From Bigelowiella natans CCMP2755 (lineage: Eukaryota; Cercozoa; Chlorarachniophyceae): a stretch of DNA of 62,500 nucleotides. The notes beneath the pieces are model-generated. The model was given only the letters and a program-made list of their open reading frames with translations, ran no database searches and had not been told where the DNA came from. The stretch spans positions 1-62,500 of the forward strand of contig ADNK01000483.1 of assembly GCA_000320545.1 (NCBI GenBank), given 5' to 3'. The position numbers and the translations under genes are program-made. Positions 21,794-31,853 of this stretch are shown here, piece by piece (the first letter of the stretch is position 1; every line of letters begins with the position of its first letter).

Positions 21794-23555
21794 CTAACAG
21801 TTATCCGACCGACGGTTGTTTTCGAATGGTGCACAGCTAGTAAATCCAGTTTTGAGTCTCGAAACGCAAAATTTCTTCATGAAATCACTTTTCTTGCTCA
21901 AGAGATGGCTTTCAACAATAGGATAGAGCCGATTCATGAGCCGAGCTAGAAGAACCTTTCTGTCGCAAGTTACAAGCTTGTTGCTGCATGCATTCTCATC
22001 CCACGGCTTTCCATGACCGCAATAATGCTGAGAATAGTAGTTGGAGTATAAAGTCAGGAATCGAAAATTTTAATTAACAGGTATACATTTCTTTGAAAAG
22101 CATTGGCTCACCCTAATTCCTGGGCCACGATCCCCAAATTTTGGGTCGACGAATTTGATTGGATCGCCCTAACCACAAAGCGTTTGGAGGAGTCGGGACA
22201 TAGCGATCAAGGACAAGAGTCTCTTCATATTTATCAACTAGTTAGTCGAGATATCTACGCCGACTCACCTTGTAATCCAGCTTCTCTTGCACAATTTTCA
22301 TTGCCTTCCCGCCAGTTGCGTAGTATCCGTGCAACTTTACAGCGAAAACGTGGAATAGCAGACCCTAGATTCAACATGAAAGATGAGCATGACCAGACAT
22401 TGTTCCTGACAGCTATGTTGGAATACCTGGTCAAGCTGCGACCCGGTGAAATCCCAATCTCCTGGGTGAAGCTGAAGAAGCATATATCGAACTTGTGAGT
22501 TTGGGTTTCAAAAATGAAGATCTTCTCGGGGACATTACCTTTGGCGAATGATCACCATATATCTCTGAAATCTGTGGAACAACTTGACCTGCGTTTCCCC
22601 AACCATATTTATTTGTAAAGCCTCCTCGCATATCTTCAAGCCATAACCCTAGAGCTTTCATAGTCGGCCGCATCAGCCAATGCCCTGCATTCAATGGAGA
22701 GGCTGCTCCGATCCTTGCCATCATCATGATCTTAGGATTCTTCACGAAATAGTCTATTTCTTCCTCCAAATCCGAAGTAGACTCGATGAAAATATCCACA
22801 TCGTTGTGAACGATTACGTCATATTCTGTTAGTGAAGCAGCCCCGAGTTTCAATGACTCAACGAGCATCATCCTATGAAATCTATTGAAGTGTTTTCCGT
22901 CGAAAGGGGCATGCTCACAGACTTCGTGAGTCAGTCGGTTCTCTATTATCCTGGATGGAGACACGTTTAGGTATCCGTGGCAAGCCATTCTCTTTATGCT
23001 CGGATGCAGTTTCAAAGTCCTAGCGCCGAGTCTATGAATTAAATTCAAGATCTGCTCATTCAGTGTCTCGTCATGCATTACAACAACGTCCAAGACGTAG
23101 TCTTCCTTCATCTCTTTCGCCAAAACCTCAGCGTGCCACATCAAATTTGACATGAGCCCACAGATGAAGGCACATCCTCGGACGTCGTCTCCTTGGATCT
23201 CCGGGCAGGCAGTACCAACTCGTTTAGTGATATCTTCCTGCAGAAGTCCCGCAAGCATAACCAAAGCCACGCACTTCTTGCCTTTATCGTGAGTGCAGTG
23301 CGATGCACCTTGAGCATAGTTCAAGGAGACATTGAATTCTTCAGATAAACCTTGAAGGGTGTATTCGTTTGGGTCTTCAAAATTAAGCGAAAGACCAAAA
23401 TATTCAGATCCTTGCAGATTTCCACTCCAGAACCCGTTCCCAACTTCAGCCTCTAGAAGGCTTGTGTGGGCTTCATTGATTGATTGATGATTGGAAGACT
23501 TCCACATCCCCGCCACCGAAGGCACCAAAATCCATACGAGCGCAAGAGGGGCCAT
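21794..23555 (-). CDS. Secreted/Golgi GT8-like glycosyltransferase
   Basis: Five phase-checked exons (22539-23555, 22427-22471, 22269-22334, 22112-22168, 21794-22027) encode 472 residues. The N-terminus MAPLALVWILVPSVAG is a signal peptide or short anchor. The nucleotide-sugar fold shows CVALVMLAG, the D-x-D metal site in VIVHNDVDIFIES (252-254), and the GT8 hallmark HYCGHGKPWDE (396-406), which matches the VHYCG.KPW motif of glycogenin and galactinol synthase types. Between them GDWDFTGSQLDQ fits the acceptor-loop region. Several Cys (HC, CP, GCAFIC) suggest disulphides in the secretory lumen. The substrate is unknown. An upstream in-frame TTG precedes the ATG, but the ATG at 23553-23555 is the natural start. 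The long last exon could hide a further splice after CDRK. Confidence 0.82.
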
Positions 23556-24532
23556 CGCTGCCACGCCAGGCAATTTTTTTTGGAAAATTCAACATTTCCT
23601 GTCCACAGAGCAAAAAATACATTTTTTGTGCTGCTGGACTCACCTTCTGTAGCGTCAAATGAATACCAAATCGCAATTCTTCTGATGCACAAGTGCAGCA
23701 AGAACAAAGCTTCGAGCACCGATTGCACACATTTACCAGTTGTTTTTCCGTACGTGTAAGGTTTGTGCACTACATGTCTGATGCTGCAACAACGTGGTGT
23801 GGGTTTTGAAGAAGCTGCCTTGAAAAAGCTATAAATGCATGCGGTATACTATGTGCGACATAATCTACAATGCATAAGCCCACAGCTTTTACCGTATGAC
23901 GACATGTAATGAAGAGAATTTTTCCGTAGTTATGCACATCAAACGCAACATCAAATTCCAATCGAGTGTTCTTAGAGGAAATGTGTTTGGTATGATTACA
24001 TGCGACAACTCTTTGGAGCTATTTTTGTCCTAGATTCTGAGACGAAAACAATACGGGGAACTCGAATTAGGTCTGATTTTTGGTAGCCGTTTCCAGCACT
24101 CGCACAAGGAAAACCGCCTCTGATTTCGAATTTTACCACGCAAAAGCCACGCAAAAGCCAGATCGAAAACTCCAGACCTTCACTTCGACTATACCAAACG
24201 GAGGATAATTTTTCACAAAGACATTCCTTTCTCTGGAAGATCTCATAGATTCGCAGTTTTATCAGAACGTGGCCTGGATTCTACTGTTCTGATTCTTCTG
24301 CCCCCTGCCAAGCAAACATCGAATCTCACCAACGTGGTAGAAGGTTGGCTACCACCGGGGAGAGACGCGTGTGATTCAGTTTTCAGAAACGAGATCCTAC
24401 AAATTTAGAACAGAAGTATTGGGTTTTGGAAAGTCACACAGATTGGAAGTGAGGAGGGAGAACAAGAGATACTTGTAAAAGCAGACATCTACGGAGTGAA
24501 CAGTAGCGAATATCATAGCTTGTGAGTTGACC
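23556..24532. promoter_or_regulatory. Divergent gap GT8-like/ADF-H gene
   Basis: About 980 bases shared by two divergent genes. An imperfect inverted repeat GTGGTAGAAGGTTGGCTACCAC lies at about 24334-24355, about 180 bases upstream of the ADF-H start. I see nothing else. Confidence 0.4.
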
Positions 24533-25312
24533 ATGGGCTGCTGTACAAGCAAACGTGAGCTGCCAGAGACAAAAGCAGGGAGCAAGAAAAAGGTTCTAGC
24601 CGAAAAGAAGACTCCGAAAAAAGGCTTAAAGAAGAAACCAACTGTCACCGTTAACACAACTGACGACCTCACAGGACCAGAAACTCCCTTAGAGAATAAA
24701 TGGGCCTCTGATACTCCAAGAACACGTAAAAAGAAAGTTATGCGTCACATCAGAAGTCCATCCCACACCTCTTACACGGCTGGGCTTCGGGACTTTGGAA
24801 TGAAGTGGAAGATTGTTGCAAAGGAGTCCCGTGGGCTTGGTATCCAACCTACAGATGAATTTAAAAAATCTTTCATGGGTTTCCAACTCATGTCGATCGA
24901 CGATCCTACACTCGACTATCTTGTCGCTGAATTCACAGAGAATGATGAAATAAAGGTTCTTAAAGAATTTGATACGCCCTCCAAGTTGGATGAAGACGTG
25001 AAGACATACCTCTCTGAGTTAAACCGTGCCGCACTTATATTCGCAAATATTTCCATTGAAGATGAAACCCATGAGGTTGGAGGTTTTATTTGGGTACCCC
25101 AAGGAAGTTCTGAGGTGGAAATTGAACGCTATTCATCAATGATTTTGAAGACGTATATGAAGCTTTTAACATCTGCGGAACCGGGCATCTGCAAAGAACC
25201 AAGCGACATCTGTATCGAAGCAGCAAAGAAGCGAGCTGAAGAATATGTGGCTGAAAGAGATAAGCTCAACGAGGCTCACGGTGGTATCTACGCTCTTGAA
25301 GAAGAGAAATAG
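24533..25312 (+). CDS. ADF/cofilin-like protein with dual-acylation N-terminus
   Basis: Single-exon gene of 259 residues. The start MGCCTSKREL is a classic myristoylation plus palmitoylation signal (Gly2, Cys3, Cys4) followed by Lys-rich sequence (residues 13-36), predicting stable attachment to a membrane. The ATG sits in a good context (GACCATGG). Residues about 102-226 fit an actin-depolymerizing-factor homology domain: LGIQPTDEFKKSF (N-terminal helix), a strand VAEFTENDEIKVL, RAALIFANISIE, then GGFIWVPQGSSEVEIERYSS, which corresponds to the family FIxWxPd...KMxYASS helix, and a final PSDI. The central actin-binding Lys of the KM.YASS helix is not conserved (IERYSS). A charged C-terminal helix follows. 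It may link actin turnover to membrane. The domain call rests on pattern, not on a search. It lacks introns, unlike its neighbours. Confidence 0.75.
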   Translation: MGCCTSKRELPETKAGSKKKVLAEKKTPKKGLKKKPTVTVNTTDDLTGPETPLENKWASDTPRTRKKKVMRHIRSPSHTSYTAGLRDFGMKWKIVAKESRGLGIQPTDEFKKSFMGFQLMSIDDPTLDYLVAEFTENDEIKVLKEFDTPSKLDEDVKTYLSELNRAALIFANISIEDETHEVGGFIWVPQGSSEVEIERYSSMILKTYMKLLTSAEPGICKEPSDICIEAAKKRAEEYVAERDKLNEAHGGIYALEEEK

Positions 25313-27083
25313 ATAAGCAGAATCCCCAGAGATTCAGCTGCATTTCGCCCTGCAGAGATTGTTTTGAGATGGAATTCTACTGTCAATAGAAACAACTCAC
25401 TTTCAGTGAAAGAGTTCACCTTTCCAGCGGATTATGTGAAGGAATACATAGACGTCCGCTCACACCAGCACACGCATGACACAATTATAGGGGGTCATAT
25501 GTCATATGTCTCCATCTATTTAAGCACAAAAGAGGCAAAACTTCTTACATCAAAATCTAGCGTGCTCATGATGTTGCCAGTCGTCAGATTAGAAGTCACA
25601 AAAGTTCCCGAATTCTGTCCATCAATTGCGCATGATCAAAACCCACCCCACCATGATCGCATCAGCATCAATTGGTCAGAACTAGATGCATGCTTTGGAA
25701 CTTGAACGTGAGAGCGCAATTGCGAAAAGTTCTTGCTGTCGATCACTGCAATATTGCGAACATTTGTTGACGCAGCTATACGCGTGTGTTCCATGAGCAA
25801 TGTTGATCAATGTGTGTGTGTTGCTGTCAGTGCATGTGCGTGCATGGTGCAGTGACAATAAATGCATGACAATGTGCCACACTGGACATGCGCACATGAC
25901 ACGTGTGTTTGACATGTATGTGGCATGCATGTCGATCTAGCTAGTGTACTAGGTGCGTGTGTATGTGCTTTGACATGCTAGCATGCTGGCGGGTGACAAC
26001 CATGCTAGCATGCCCCACATTGCCACGTTTCCCCACCATCGGCGGCAGCAAAAGCTGCGAATGTACGTGCTGCGCAATAACGTGAAAATTTGCCCACTAC
26101 TGCATGACGACCCACGCACTGCGGTGATGATAACCAAATTGCTAGAATGACATGATCGATGAATCACGTGTCTTTTGTGAAAATATAAACAATCTTTGTG
26201 TCACATTTGTGCAAATGGCCATGGCATTTGCCACCATGCTGGTGTGGAAATCGCATGAAAAAATGAGTGCAACAGAAAATGTAAACTCCACGTGAACTGT
26301 GCTCATCGTTGATGTGTGCGATGTTGCGCGTAAGGTGTTCACAGGCCGAGGCGCTACGTGCACAAGTAGGCAGGGGGGGGGAAAGGCACGTTTGCTTCCT
26401 TTTGAAGAGTTGTGTTTATTTTTATTAAAGATTATATTTTTATTAAATCGTGCACTGCGTAATCATTCGCGAAGCTTTCGCGAATGCCGCCGCACGTGGG
26501 GCAGCACACTTCCGGTGTGCTGCCATGAGTCCCGCCGGAACCCACGTGCCTATGCTGTATTAATATCTACGTTATCTATATTCTATATCCGCGACAACCC
26601 CTTTGTTGTCGCACGTGACTTGTGCCCGCGTAGTGGTACGCGCTACAGCGACGTGGAAAAAATGAGCATTCCTGTGGAACTTGTCAGTGAGCATTTTTAC
26701 ATTTTGGATCAGCATGTGCCTCATTGCTGTTCGCGTACATGCAACGTACGATCTAATCCACCGATCCGTTGTACAATACGCACACCAACACCATGTCTGC
26801 GATGCTTATTTTGTCAGGCATCAGCATATAGCCACAGCATATAGCAGCAGTCATACGCATGCACTTAACCCGATGCGGGGGATAGCTTTGAGTCGCATGC
26901 TTAGATTTAAATAATGATCTCCTCAAGGCAAACGCTGCGATAGATTTACGATCTTACATCTCGATTGAATTTCGTAGGGTGTCCAAAATAGGTTCCGTTT
27001 TAATTGACCCTGTATTCAAAGGACATTTCAGCACGGCAACATTGAGGAGCAATAGAAAGGAAAAATTGCCGAAGTATTGGTAC
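25313..27083. other. Convergent gap with palindromes and a nested hairpin
   Basis: Tail-to-tail gap between the ADF-H gene and UGDH. CATGCTAGCATG occurs at 25974-25985 and 26001-26012, with further CTAG words at 25935-25955. A strong hairpin cluster lies at 26464-26549 (separate entry). The long plus open frame over 26299-26844 reads through the hairpins and does not look like a protein. Confidence 0.7.
26464..26549. repeat. Nested inverted repeats / stem-loop cluster
   Basis: Perfect 10-bp arms CATTCGCGAA and TTCGCGAATG flank a 3-base loop at 26464-26486. Next to it an outer stem GCACGTGGG (26492-26500) pairs with CCCACGTGC (26541-26549) and encloses an inner stem GGCAGCACAC (26500-26509) with GTGTGCTGCC (26515-26524), loop TTCCG. 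CACGTG is also an E-box/G-box core. This could be a structured RNA, a terminator-like element or a miniature transposon relic. Confidence 0.7.
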
Positions 27084-29077
27084 TTACTTCAGGTCGTCCA
27101 TATTTTGATACTTGACCCCGTATGGTTTTCCAATTGCGTAAAGTTCAAAGCCAATCTGAAAGCATACATATATTGAAGTTATATTAGTTGGTAACGCAGC
27201 CAAAAGATGCAGCAAAATCTATGTATGCTGTTATTACATCCAGCAATTGCTTGTGGTCAAGTATGAGGCGGCCATCGAAGATGAAAGCCGGCTTGACCAT
27301 GGAGTCATACATCTTCTTGTAATCATATCTGCCAAAATACATTTAGTTAGCTCAAATGAATGGAAAACTTGTATAGATCCTGAATTTACTTCTTGAATTC
27401 GTCCCATTCTGTCATGATTGCAATAGCGTGAGCATCCTTAACAGCCTTCAAAAATAGAACAAAGAGACATCGAGAGTCAAGCATCAAGTTTCAAAGATTT
27501 AGTGACACTACGAAGTCGAATATAAAACATTGAGAACCTCGTAGGGATCTTTCGCAACGGTCACACAATCCTTGAATTCCTTGCCAGGCGTAAGCGCTTT
27601 GTAATAGTTAAAGTCGTCCTTAATTTGCTCTTCATCAACCTTGTCAAATTAAAGGAAAATCTGTCATCAACATGATTTCAAGTGAGGAATTGCTGCTTCA
27701 CCTTAGGATCGTAAATGGTGACAAGGGCGCGCTCGGCAAGAAGGTGCTTAGCAACGTACACCGATGCTGTCTCACGAGTATCCCTATTAATTAGAATCAT
27801 TATCATTGAAGGTACTTCAGCTAAGGTTATCTATCTCAACGCACCCCGTATCCTTCTTGAATGCGAATCCAAAAAGCACAATTTTCTTTCCAGAGATTGT
27901 GTTAAACATGTTCTGGTTGAAAATATGTATGTAATTACACAGAATCATAGATGCACATGGGAAGTACTGCTCTACCTTGATCATTTTGCGAGCGAAACGA
28001 AGCTTTTGGTGGTCATTTATCTTCACAACCTGAAAGCACTTTGATTAAGGCCAGGGTACCATCAAGAATCGTGTGAAAGACAGACATACCTGGTCCCAAT
28101 AAGCTGCAACTTCATGAAGACCAAAACTTTCACAGAGGTAGACGAGGTTGAGAATATCCTTTTGAAAGCAAGATCCTCCGAATCCTACGGATGCATTGAG
28201 GAATCGCTTTCCAATTCGACTGTCCTTTCCTGTAATACACACAACCTTAGGAAGACTCCACGATTTCGATGATAAACGAAAGTGGTGGTGAGTAACTACC
28301 AATTGCATTAGATACTTCCTGTACGTCTGCTCCAGTAGCCTCACAGAGCTCGCTGATGGAGTTGATGGATGAGATGCGCTGGGCAAGGAACGCATTTGCT
28401 ACAAGTTTCGAGAGCTCCGAAGACCAGAGATTTGTGGTGATAACATTCGCCTTAGGAACCCAGTGCTCGTATACCTCGCACAACTTTCTCACAGCTTTTT
28501 CCCCTGCTTCCGTTCTCATTCCACCAATGAGTACACGGTCTGGCTTTGCGAGATCGGACATTGCTGTACCCTCAGCAAGGAATTCAGGATTGGAGAGGAC
28601 TTCAAACTTGATTTTGCGTTCATTAGCTTCTAACACCTTTCTCATGGAATGAGCAGTACGGACAGGAAGCGTGGACTTTTCGACGATAATTTTCGGACCA
28701 TTAGCCACTTTAGCGATATTACGAGCTGCTAACTCCCAGTTCTTTAAATCTGCAGCTCGGCCAGCACCGATACCATACGTTTTCGTAGGGGTGTTAACTG
28801 AGACGAAGATGATTTCACACTCGCAGATCGCCTCATTAATCTTTGTCGAGAAAAACAAATTTTTCCCCCTCACTTGCTTTACACATTCGTCGAGGCCAGG
28901 CTCGTAGATCGGTAATTTGTCGGAATTCCATCGAGCAACTTGCTTTGGATTAATATCAACCACATGGACCTTAACATCAGGACAGAATTTTGCAATTGTC
29001 GCCATTGTTGGTCCTCCAACATATCCAGCTCCAATGCAGCAGATCTTGGTTTTGAACTTGCTCTCGTCGGCGGACAT
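27084..29077 (-). CDS. UGDH: UDP-glucose 6-dehydrogenase
   Basis: Oxidises UDP-glucose twice with NAD+ to UDP-glucuronate, the precursor of acidic and pentose sugars in walls and glycans. Nine phase-checked exons (28300-29077, 28090-28229, 27976-28029, 27845-27912, 27702-27783, 27538-27639, 27390-27445, 27238-27328, 27084-27155) encode 480 residues, the usual animal/plant length. The Rossmann motif [10 protein letters not shown] lies at 14-23. [19 protein letters not shown] and [11 protein letters not shown] follow, and the catalytic Cys lies in [10 protein letters not shown] (Cys280). The UDP-binding half includes [16 protein letters not shown] and FDGRLIL. All key residues are present. Cytosolic, without a signal peptide. 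Divergent from the F-box-like gene. Confidence 0.97.
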
Positions 29078-29817
29078 TCTTATTTTCTGTGTTGACGAGA
29101 TAGTAAAAGAATAAGGGCAGCTAGAAAACTTATAATCAAGTTACTATTTCAGATGATAATTCTTTTGAACGCATAGAATACGGAGGGTGCTTGTGTTTGG
29201 AGGGCAACCTTCGTGTACAGCGGCGGTGCGTCGTCGGGGTTCTTGCAGGCAGATCTTTACGTCAAATCTACCTGGAAAAGCCAAATGTAGCCAACATTTC
29301 ATAAAAAAGACATTCAAAAATATAGTATTTTGGAGGAAAAAGACTGCACTTTCTTCTTGATATCTCTCTGTCAGCTGTCACTTATATCTTGCAACACTTT
29401 TCGAGCTCGTTAAGTGCAGAGCACGAACACTAAATTGTTTACAAAGCATGGAATATTTCCTGGTTTTAGACGATATCTTATTGTCGCACAATATTTAACG
29501 GATAAAAGAGCGTTGGTAGCTGTGATCGTACTCGCATGAGCAAATGTGGGGATAATGATTCAAAAAAAGGCAGTAGCGATGACGCAGTCCAAAAGTTCCA
29601 TTCAAACCTGGTTCATCCTGAATTTGATGTCGCATGTGTGGAAAAACATGAGATTCCATGTGTGCGCCTGAGCAGTGGCGTTCACCCGGAAAGCCGGAAA
29701 GCCCTGCCAGCGAACCCTGCTCACTGAACAAGCCTTGCCAATCTGACATCGAGGGGCGGGGGGGTGCAGGTTGCAGTCTTGTTCTTACGGAGGATTGAAC
29801 AACCTACGGGTAGTGTG
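29078..29817. promoter_or_regulatory. Divergent gap UGDH/F-box-like gene
   Basis: Contains an unassigned plus-strand open frame at 29536-29727 (63 residues, starts MSKCGDNDSKKGSSDD, Cys-containing), which could be a leader exon of the F-box-like gene or an independent short protein. No promoter element was recognised. Confidence 0.35.
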
Positions 29818-30930
29818 ATGGCTTCCAAATCGTTTTGTGATCCTACGAATGACGACCTAGAACAAAAAGTAAAGAATGACGACGCCACGGCAGTGCCACG
29901 AGCTCCAAATGAGAAAAAGAAAAGTGTGCTACACAATTTACCATCAGGGGAAGGCAAGGACATTGTGACATCCAGACCTCGTTCCAAATATTCGCAAATT
30001 GTCCCAGAGCGCTTCATTCTATGGTATGTAGTTTATGCGCGCGCGCGCGCGCGTGTGTGTATGTGTGTGAGTGTGTGATTTTTGTTTGGGGAGCGACGTT
30101 TCCAGATGACTTCACGAATCTTGCCTGCCTACTTGATAAGTATGTGGATAATTCAATCGGTGATAGGTATTCTCTACGGTTCCTGACAGCTCAGGACCTA
30201 GCTATGGTATCCCGTACTTGCACGGAGATGCGGTGAGTAGTAGTAGTAGTATTGTGTATGTAAGAAGAATCCGTGCTTCCCAACTGATCGTATCTCAACA
30301 TCCAGGATTTTGTGCGAGAAGGTTTCAAAACAACGTTGCTTAGGTTTGAAAAAAATATCTTAGCTCCATGAGAACGTGCGACACTAATTTCTACCCGCCT
30401 GTTTGAACTAGAACAAAACTTCAACCAGCAGTATTCATGGACAAAGCTTTTAAGGGCTTGCGAGATGGTATAAGTGTCTCTAACACTCATATTTACGGAC
30501 AACGAAATTTACGAATAATTCTCAGGTTGGTTCAAGCCAGATAAAAGGCCCTCGAGTTCCCGTTCCTGTTCTGTGCTCAACGGTATGTAGAACTCAACGA
30601 GGCCAATGAAACGAATAGCCTCAAATGACTTCGAGTTTTCTTGCAGAGGGTCGTTGTTGTTGAAGGTGCAGGCGTTGCAGGAGTCAATGGGTTTGTGACC
30701 GCCAATTTTATTGTAGCCAGTATTGTGATGAAGCCCTCTATTTTCCAGGGAGTATTTTAACAGCACCATGGGCGTCAACGGACGTGTGTTCTCTCGACGT
30801 GTCGACGTAATACTTTCACTGTGTTCGAACAAGCACAAATTGTATCCGATTTACTTTATTACATCTGCAGGGAAATGTATATATCTTGCGGAAGCTGTAT
30901 TCTGGCAATCAGCTGTTTTGGTACTTGAGT
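29818..30930 (+). CDS. F-box-like protein (gene model incomplete)
   Basis: Exon 1 from ATG 29818 encodes a Lys/Asp-rich leader (MASKSFCDPTNDDLEQ). The exon at 30106-30232 encodes SLRFLTAQDLAMVSRTCTEM, which fits the second half of an F-box (FL..DL..VS..C). Exons 30306-30343, 30412-30467 and 30526-30582 follow in consistent phase, then one from 30647 with VVVVEGAGVAGVNGF. A second GVNGRV segment at 30769-30930 suggests a degenerate repeat of GxG..VNG type. F-box proteins recruit substrates to SCF ubiquitin ligases. Exon 1 cannot be joined to exon 2 in frame with plain GT-AG borders, so the start or one splice site is wrong here. An antisense open frame over 30509-30838 is probably a shadow. 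A (GC)n(GT)n tract sits in intron 1. Confidence 0.5.
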
Positions 30931-31853
30931 AGAAATTCGACCCAGGTCATCATAGTAATAATACATATTCATTTCTGTGATTCACAGATAAACTTGCTTG
31001 CTGATGTGTATGATTGATCTTCTTTCCTGGTAATTCACAAGTTTATTACCAATTCAACAGCTTTATTGGGCAAATGTTCCTTTTATGGAAGCGTCTATGG
31101 AAGAAGGGTGCGCAAAGATTGTTTTGTTGAAGGCATGATTTAAACTAGTTTCGCTTAGGTACCCTCCGCGTAGACAATGGGGTGCCTTTGTGGATGCTCA
31201 TCGTCCAGCCCCAGAGACACGAATATTGTAGAGATTGATAGTCCTGCTTGACACAAATATAACTCGCCAATGGTTTACATGGCCGTTCATGATATCTTTA
31301 TCCTCCTGGAGGTCGGATATTATACGTATAGAATCGAAAAATAGTCTGATATTGAGCTTTAAAAATGTCATCCCATAAAATAATGATCCTACAGCATCGA
31401 GACCATGCTAATGTACCATACACTATGTCTACTGTATCTACATGAGTTGTGTGTGTGCGCGCGCGCGCGCGGTGCGTGTTAGCTTTGTGGGGCTGTAGCG
31501 CAGCGGAAGTAGGTACTATAGTGCGCATTAATATTTTTAGCGGAGCTATCCATACATGTATGTGGGAACATTACATGAGTTCGGGTTTGCTAGTTTGGCA
31601 TACTAGAGCATACAATATTGAGCGGTATCGCGCTATCTATAGCTAGCACGCAATTGCAATAGCTACCGCAGCAACAGCGACAAATGAAGCCACGTCCAGA
31701 TGTATAGATGTGGCGCCATGCATGCGATCGAGCATCGTAATTACTGTATTGCTTGGAACGAAACATGTGAAGAAGTAAGTTGTGATGAACATGTGTTACA
31801 ATTGAATGTGGCGACTGCTTGTAACTAGCGCCTTTGATTCCTGGTGTATCGTA
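30931..31853. other. Convergent gap, CTAG words, no gene
   Basis: Between the F-box-like gene and INTS9. A (GC)n tract lies near 31459-31471 within GT-rich sequence. Weak CTAG/GCTAGC clustering occurs at 31590-31660. No gene was recognised. Confidence 0.5.

Noticed and set aside
22085-22125. Apparent frame break before HYCGHGKPW in the GT8-like gene
   Set aside because: Careful reading shows three C bases at 22111-22113, which gives a normal GT donor and a consistent phase.
22103-22498. 131-codon plus-strand frame opposite the GT8-like gene
   Set aside because: The minus strand has a phase-consistent exon set over the same bases with GT8 motifs, so this is antisense shadow.
26299-26844. 182-codon plus-strand open frame
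   Set aside because: It runs through the hairpin cluster and has no coding-like pattern, start context or splice sites.
30509-30838. Minus-strand open frame antisense to the F-box-like gene
   Set aside because: It reads well in places, but it overlaps plus-strand exons with consistent splice borders and has no recognisable domain; probably a shadow.
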